Assembly: GCA_020429485.1 (NCBI GenBank)
Contig: JAGQLK010000048.1
Location: 1-8,018, forward strand
Length of the DNA: 8,018 nucleotides
Direction of reading: 5' to 3'
Source of the DNA: Candidatus Dojkabacteria bacterium
Lineage (GTDB): Bacteria; Patescibacteriota; Dojkabacteria; B142; OLB20
The position numbers and the translations under genes were made by a program. Shown here piece by piece: positions 5,299 to 8,018 of the stretch. The notes below the pieces were generated by a model, which searched no databases, was not told the DNA's origin, and saw only the letters and a program-made list of their open reading frames with translations. Position 1 is the first letter of the stretch, and each line of letters opens with the position of its first letter.

Positions 5299-6810
5299 TT
5301 ATGGACTAAAGAATATCAAATATTGTCCGTACCATACGGCTACTCCGACTAGATAGCTTATTAACGCAGCTACAAAACCTATCTTCAAGTATTTAACAAA
5401 AGTTAGTTCATGAACCATACCCATACAGATTACTCCTGCTGCAGAGCCAACAGATAATAGCGATCCACCAGTACCAACAGTTATTGCTAATAGTATCCAT
5501 AAACTGGTATTTGTAGTATTCAAAACCTTTATTACAATTGCGGTTAAAGGAACATTATCTAATAACGCAGAAAGCATTCCCAGTCCCACATTGCCTGCAA
5601 ATACTCGAGCAAAATTATCATGATCAGAACCATAGAAGAAGTCTGATAGATAATTTAATAATCCTAAGCTATTTAATGCTGAAACTGCCAATAGAATACC
5701 AATAAAGAATTTCAAAGAAGCTAGATCGGTCTTCTGCATCATTCTTTCTATAGAAGCTTCTATATGTGTTTTTCTTTCACTTACTTGCTTAAAGATATCA
5801 ATTACACTCCATACAGCACCTAAACCGATCAATAGACCTAGATAAGGAGGTAATTTAAGTAAGCTCATAATAAATGGAAGTAAGAATGAGCCAAATACCA
5901 ATGATACGACTACCTTCTCAGATCTAGTCAAAGATACGATTACTTCACTCTTCGCGTCGTAATCTTCATTTTTGATCTTTCGAACTAAAATAGCTGCTGC
6001 TGTAATGTAGATTGCTAGGGAAGGAATAAACCCTCTCAAAATAATCTCAGTAGCCTCAAATTTGCCTGCTAGCCATAATAAGATAGTGGTTACATCACCA
6101 AGTGGAGAAAAAGCTCCACCAGCGTTTGCAGCAATAATTATACCTACCAAACACACTAAAAGATTATCTTTCTTAAAGAATTTCTTTGCGATGGTAACCA
6201 TTACTATCGTTGCAGTAAGGTTATCAATGATTCCAGAAAGCGCGAATGTTAAAGCTGTTAGAACAAGAAACTGTTTCTTATCTGATAAACCTAAGGCAAA
6301 AATTTTACCTCGAATGATATCGAAGAACTGATATTCAACTAACACTTCAACCAAAGACATTGCTGCAAGTAGGAAGATAACTATCTCAAATATTTCTGCT
6401 GCGGAATGAATTAGCTCTGTAGATATGAAATCTCTCACAGGGTCCTCGCTGATATCTTCTGCATCAGTAGAGCTATGACTATCTTCTGTATATTCTTCTT
6501 CAGAATCAACTACTGTTTCTTCTTGAGAATCCTGGCTAACTGATTCTTCTTGATGAGAAGCTTCTTCAACCAATTCTGCCTCATGTTCACTCTCTTCTAC
6601 TACATGTGACGTTTCTTCAAGATATGATGTACCAGTCGTGTGATGGTCAGGAACTCCATTGGTCATCACACTAATTGCGACAATAATCCATAAAAGACTA
6701 CCCATTAATAACGCAAAAGAGGATTTATTCATCCTCAATCTATGTTCTAATGTAATGCCCACATAACCAAGCACAAATACGATGATAGCCAGAATATTGA
6801 ATATGTCCAT
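5299..6810 (-). CDS. nhaD: NhaD-type Na+/H+ antiporter with acidic His-rich insert
   Basis: This 503-aa polytopic membrane protein exchanges Na+ (or Li+) for H+ across the cell membrane. It carries the NhaD family signatures within the ion-transporter superfamily: 'ALTFALSGIIDNLTATIVM' at 186-204, 'NAGGAFSPLGDVTTILLW' at 229-246, 'SALLDNVPLTAIVIK' at 414-428, and 'GTGGSLLSVGSAAGVICMG' at 447-465. These form the two inverted halves with their broken helices and acidic ion-site residues. Between the second helix (36-50) and the third (from about 137) lies a roughly 65-residue Glu/Asp/Ser/His-rich segment (about 63-125) with no Lys or Arg from residue 30 to 125 and His at 56, 57, 69, 76, 86 and 112. 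It is probably a flexible loop that could bind cations or sense pH; this is inference. ATG start at 6810; strong promoter upstream, terminator downstream, so likely monocistronic. Confidence 0.93.
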   Translation of the reverse strand: MDIFNILAIIVFVLGYVGITLEHRLRMNKSSFALLMGSLLWIIVAISVMTNGVPDHHTTGTSYLEETSHVVEESEHEAELVEEASHQEESVSQDSQEETVVDSEEEYTEDSHSSTDAEDISEDPVRDFISTELIHSAAEIFEIVIFLLAAMSLVEVLVEYQFFDIIRGKIFALGLSDKKQFLVLTALTFALSGIIDNLTATIVMVTIAKKFFKKDNLLVCLVGIIIAANAGGAFSPLGDVTTILLWLAGKFEATEIILRGFIPSLAIYITAAAILVRKIKNEDYDAKSEVIVSLTRSEKVVVSLVFGSFLLPFIMSLLKLPPYLGLLIGLGAVWSVIDIFKQVSERKTHIEASIERMMQKTDLASLKFFIGILLAVSALNSLGLLNYLSDFFYGSDHDNFARVFAGNVGLGMLSALLDNVPLTAIVIKVLNTTNTSLWILLAITVGTGGSLLSVGSAAGVICMGMVHELTFVKYLKIGFVAALISYLVGVAVWYGQYLIFFSP

Positions 6811-6825
6811 AATTTCTATGAAATT
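6811..6825. repeat. 15-bp inverted repeat touching the nhaD start codon
   Basis: AATTTC (6811-6816) and GAAATT (6820-6825) are perfect 6-nt arms around TAT, ending exactly one base before the ATG at 6810. There is no Shine-Dalgarno in this leader. The repeat could form a weak hairpin that affects initiation or be a protein site; either is speculative. Confidence 0.35.
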
Positions 6826-6845
6826 GATATAAGTATAGCGAGAGG

Positions 6846-6874
6846 ATAATAATATTAATGGGAAAAAATGTCAA
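6846..6874 (-). promoter_or_regulatory. Sigma-70 type promoter of nhaD
   Basis: On the minus strand a perfect -35 TTGACA (6869-6874) is followed by a 17-nt spacer and -10 TATTAT (6846-6851), one base off TATAAT. Transcription would start near 6839, giving a leader of about 28 nt. This is the best promoter in the window and lies wholly in the 86-bp gap after the methyltransferase gene, so nhaD does not depend on that gene's transcript. Confidence 0.8.
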
Positions 6875-6896
6875 CTGTAAAGGTATGCTAACTGGG

Positions 6897-7784
6897 CTAT
6901 CTGGAATGACGAATAAACTCACCTAGCATATTTATTCCCTGTTTTACTTTGCCATTCAGTCTTAATCCCAGATTATACTCTTTGCTATTATAGAATCCTT
7001 TATCAGAAAATATTTCTATCCATTTTTCCCAGGACTTATACATATTGGTCCATGGCATGTGCTTATTATAAGCATTTATAATCCAATCATTTACCAGAAT
7101 AAACTGATATTTTTCAGTATTTGAGAGAAGTTGGAACTTCTGAGTCAATCCATAATCAGTCAGAATTCCTAGGTTGTTATTAGTTTCAATGGTGTTATCT
7201 ATGTCTATTATGTTCTCCCGGAATGATTCCTCCCAAATATATAATTTACCATCTTCTTGCAAAAGCCGGTTTACTTCGCTAAGCATAAAGTCGATTTCTT
7301 TATCATTTTCTAAGTGGTGCAAAACAAACTTAATATTAATAACATCAAAAGAATTGTCCGTAAGAGGTATCTGTTGATTTGAGGTTATTTGTAGATATGT
7401 AGATCTATCAGGGAATCTAAATTCATTTGCTTGTGGAATAATGTCACACGCTGTGAATGTGACTGAATTATGTTTCGCAGCTAGTTTATTAACTAAGTCT
7501 AATTTATTAGCACCAATATCTAGTAAATTAGAATTCTCTTTCAATTTTATTAAATCCAGAAGATCTATCTCTACTCTAGTTCTATCTGCAATAGTATTTG
7601 CTTTCTTATATATCCTATTTAGCTGCCTAATTTTCTGATCAATATCTATCTCTTTATCCCATGCAATTTCTATAATATGCAGCGCTAACTCAATGCTTAC
7701 ATGTGCTTTCTCAAAATTCTTGCTATAAAAATCTAATAGCAAATCTTTTACATTTTTTGAGTCAAATTCTTTATTAATGTTCAT
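6897..7784 (-). CDS. Class I SAM-dependent methyltransferase, substrate unknown
   Basis: In this 295-aa soluble protein a helical N-terminal part (1-80) precedes a Rossmann methyltransferase domain. SAM-site motifs are 'NLLDIGANKLDLVNKL' (motif I, 86-101), 'TACDII' (111-116, Asp114 likely contacting the ribose), 'IPLTDNSFDVINIKFVLHHLEN' read across 139-160 (motif IV/post-II of Methyltransf_11 proteins) and 'VNRLLQEDGKLYIWEE' (171-186). Motif I has GAN instead of the usual GxG, seen in some family members. The C-terminal part, with W245, 'SWEKWIEIFSDKGF' at 251-264 and an acidic-to-basic end, resembles the lid of small-molecule methyltransferases, but the substrate (small molecule, lipid or other) cannot be told. 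ATG start at 7784; its own extended -10 promoter; nothing co-transcribed upstream. Confidence 0.88.
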   Translation of the reverse strand: MNINKEFDSKNVKDLLLDFYSKNFEKAHVSIELALHIIEIAWDKEIDIDQKIRQLNRIYKKANTIADRTRVEIDLLDLIKLKENSNLLDIGANKLDLVNKLAAKHNSVTFTACDIIPQANEFRFPDRSTYLQITSNQQIPLTDNSFDVINIKFVLHHLENDKEIDFMLSEVNRLLQEDGKLYIWEESFRENIIDIDNTIETNNNLGILTDYGLTQKFQLLSNTEKYQFILVNDWIINAYNKHMPWTNMYKSWEKWIEIFSDKGFYNSKEYNLGLRLNGKVKQGINMLGEFIRHSR

Positions 7785-7819
7785 TTCGAGTCATCTTTCT
7801 GGACTATTTAATCGAATTT

Positions 7820-7837
7820 CTTAATAATATTATTAAG
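7820..7837. repeat. 18-bp perfect palindrome in the divergent intergenic region
   Basis: CTTAATAATATTATTAAG is fully self-complementary. It lies in the 75-bp gap between the methyltransferase start (7784, minus) and the membrane protein start (7860, plus), downstream of the minus-strand -10. It would sit in the methyltransferase mRNA leader and near the plus-strand promoter, so it could be a shared operator. Chance is possible given the AT content. Confidence 0.45.
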
Positions 7838-7847
7838 GCTATAAACA

Positions 7848-7856
7848 ATTATACCA
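7848..7856 (-). promoter_or_regulatory. Extended -10 promoter (TGGTATAAT) of the methyltransferase gene
   Basis: On the minus strand TGG directly precedes a perfect TATAAT (7848-7853), the extended -10 pattern also seen before the 293-aa unknown gene. No matching -35 is evident. Transcription would start near 7841, leaving a leader of about 57 nt that contains the 18-bp palindrome. Confidence 0.55.
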
Positions 7857-7859
7857 ATT

Positions 7860-8018
7860 ATGAAGTACGAAAAGCTCACACCACTAGCAAGACCATTAGA
7901 TATGGGATACAGATCTAATAGGAATATTGTTATTTTAATGATATTCACTTTTCTGCTTTATTCACTGATAAATATTTTCTGGAATTCAAGTTACGAGGTG
8001 GCAAATGGACTACAGGTA
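7860..8018 (+). CDS. N-terminus of a membrane protein, partial, unknown
   Basis: ATG at 7860 opens a frame that stays open for 53 codons to the window edge; an in-frame TAA at 7842-7844 bounds it upstream. It begins MKYEKLTPLARPLDMGYRSN, basic before one hydrophobic segment at about 23-41 (IVILMIFTFLLYSLINIF), followed by the polar 'WNSSYEVANGLQV'. This is a signal anchor or first transmembrane helix with the N-terminus inside the cell. A TATAAA at 7840-7845 could be its -10 box and would give a leader of about 8 nt; no Shine-Dalgarno is visible. Family not recognisable from this fragment. Confidence 0.65.
   Translation, partial: MKYEKLTPLARPLDMGYRSNRNIVILMIFTFLLYSLINIFWNSSYEVANGLQV

Noticed and set aside
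6062..6331. Plus-strand open frame opposite nhaD
   Set aside because: It is the antisense of the conserved NhaD core; the sense strand explains the sequence.
6740..6922. Minus-strand open frame spanning the methyltransferase-nhaD gap
   Set aside because: It crosses the near-consensus nhaD promoter and overlaps both genes in other frames; its hydrophobic look comes from the frame-shifted first helix of NhaD.
7174..7638. Two plus-strand open frames (7174-7377 and 7441-7638) opposite the methyltransferase gene
   Set aside because: They are antisense to the SAM-binding domain; Ser/Leu/Ile-rich products are typical of antisense AT-rich coding DNA.
1..8018. CRISPR arrays, insertion sequences, tRNA or rRNA genes
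   Set aside because: No spaced direct repeats, transposase motifs, terminal inverted repeats or tRNA-like cloverleaf sequences were seen on reading both strands.

Overview
This is an AT-rich bacterial window, tightly packed with ten complete or partial genes plus one small gene. I think it comes from a Candidate Phyla Radiation (Patescibacteria) genome. The reasons are the mix of a DUF255/YyaL-type protein, a cysteine-less alkyltransferase-like repair protein, a compact VKOR, a divergent PyrD and NhaD, together with very short intergenic spaces, several genes without homologues I recognise, and few Shine-Dalgarno sites. No marker gene is present, so the phylum is an inference.

Left part (1-2478). 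The 3' end of a DUF255/YyaL-family gene runs into a minus-strand pair: a 238-codon unknown gene followed by an alkyltransferase-like (ATL) DNA-repair gene that overlaps it by 11 nt. A palindrome-bearing divergent region separates this pair from a membrane-anchored substrate-binding protein of the NMT1/THI5 (nitrate/sulfonate/taurine) fold, which has no ABC permease or ATPase next to it.

Middle part (2479-5300). A second unknown gene (293 aa, minus strand) abuts the binding-protein gene tail to tail with no spacer. It is divergent from a two-gene unit in which VKOR (disulfide generation, quinone-linked) overlaps a class-2-like dihydroorotate dehydrogenase. The dehydrogenase has a class-1-like catalytic cysteine and lacks one orotate-binding asparagine. 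Its 3' end overlaps a 50-codon minus-strand gene for a small single-helix membrane protein. Beyond that lie an AT-only hairpin and a bidirectional intrinsic terminator.

Right part (5300-8018). An NhaD-type Na+/H+ antiporter on the minus strand carries a long Glu/Asp/His/Ser-rich insert and has a near-consensus sigma-70 promoter. It is preceded by a SAM-dependent methyltransferase gene with its own extended -10 promoter. The window ends in the first 53 codons of a plus-strand membrane protein.

The most coherent theme is cell-envelope redox and ion work: VKOR, a possibly quinone-linked PyrD, NhaD and a surface-anchored binding protein with a Cys pair. I did not find a clear multi-gene defence or mobile system. 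The best candidates for new biology are the PyrD variant overlapping VKOR, the orphan anchored binding protein between two unknown genes, and the missed small membrane protein.
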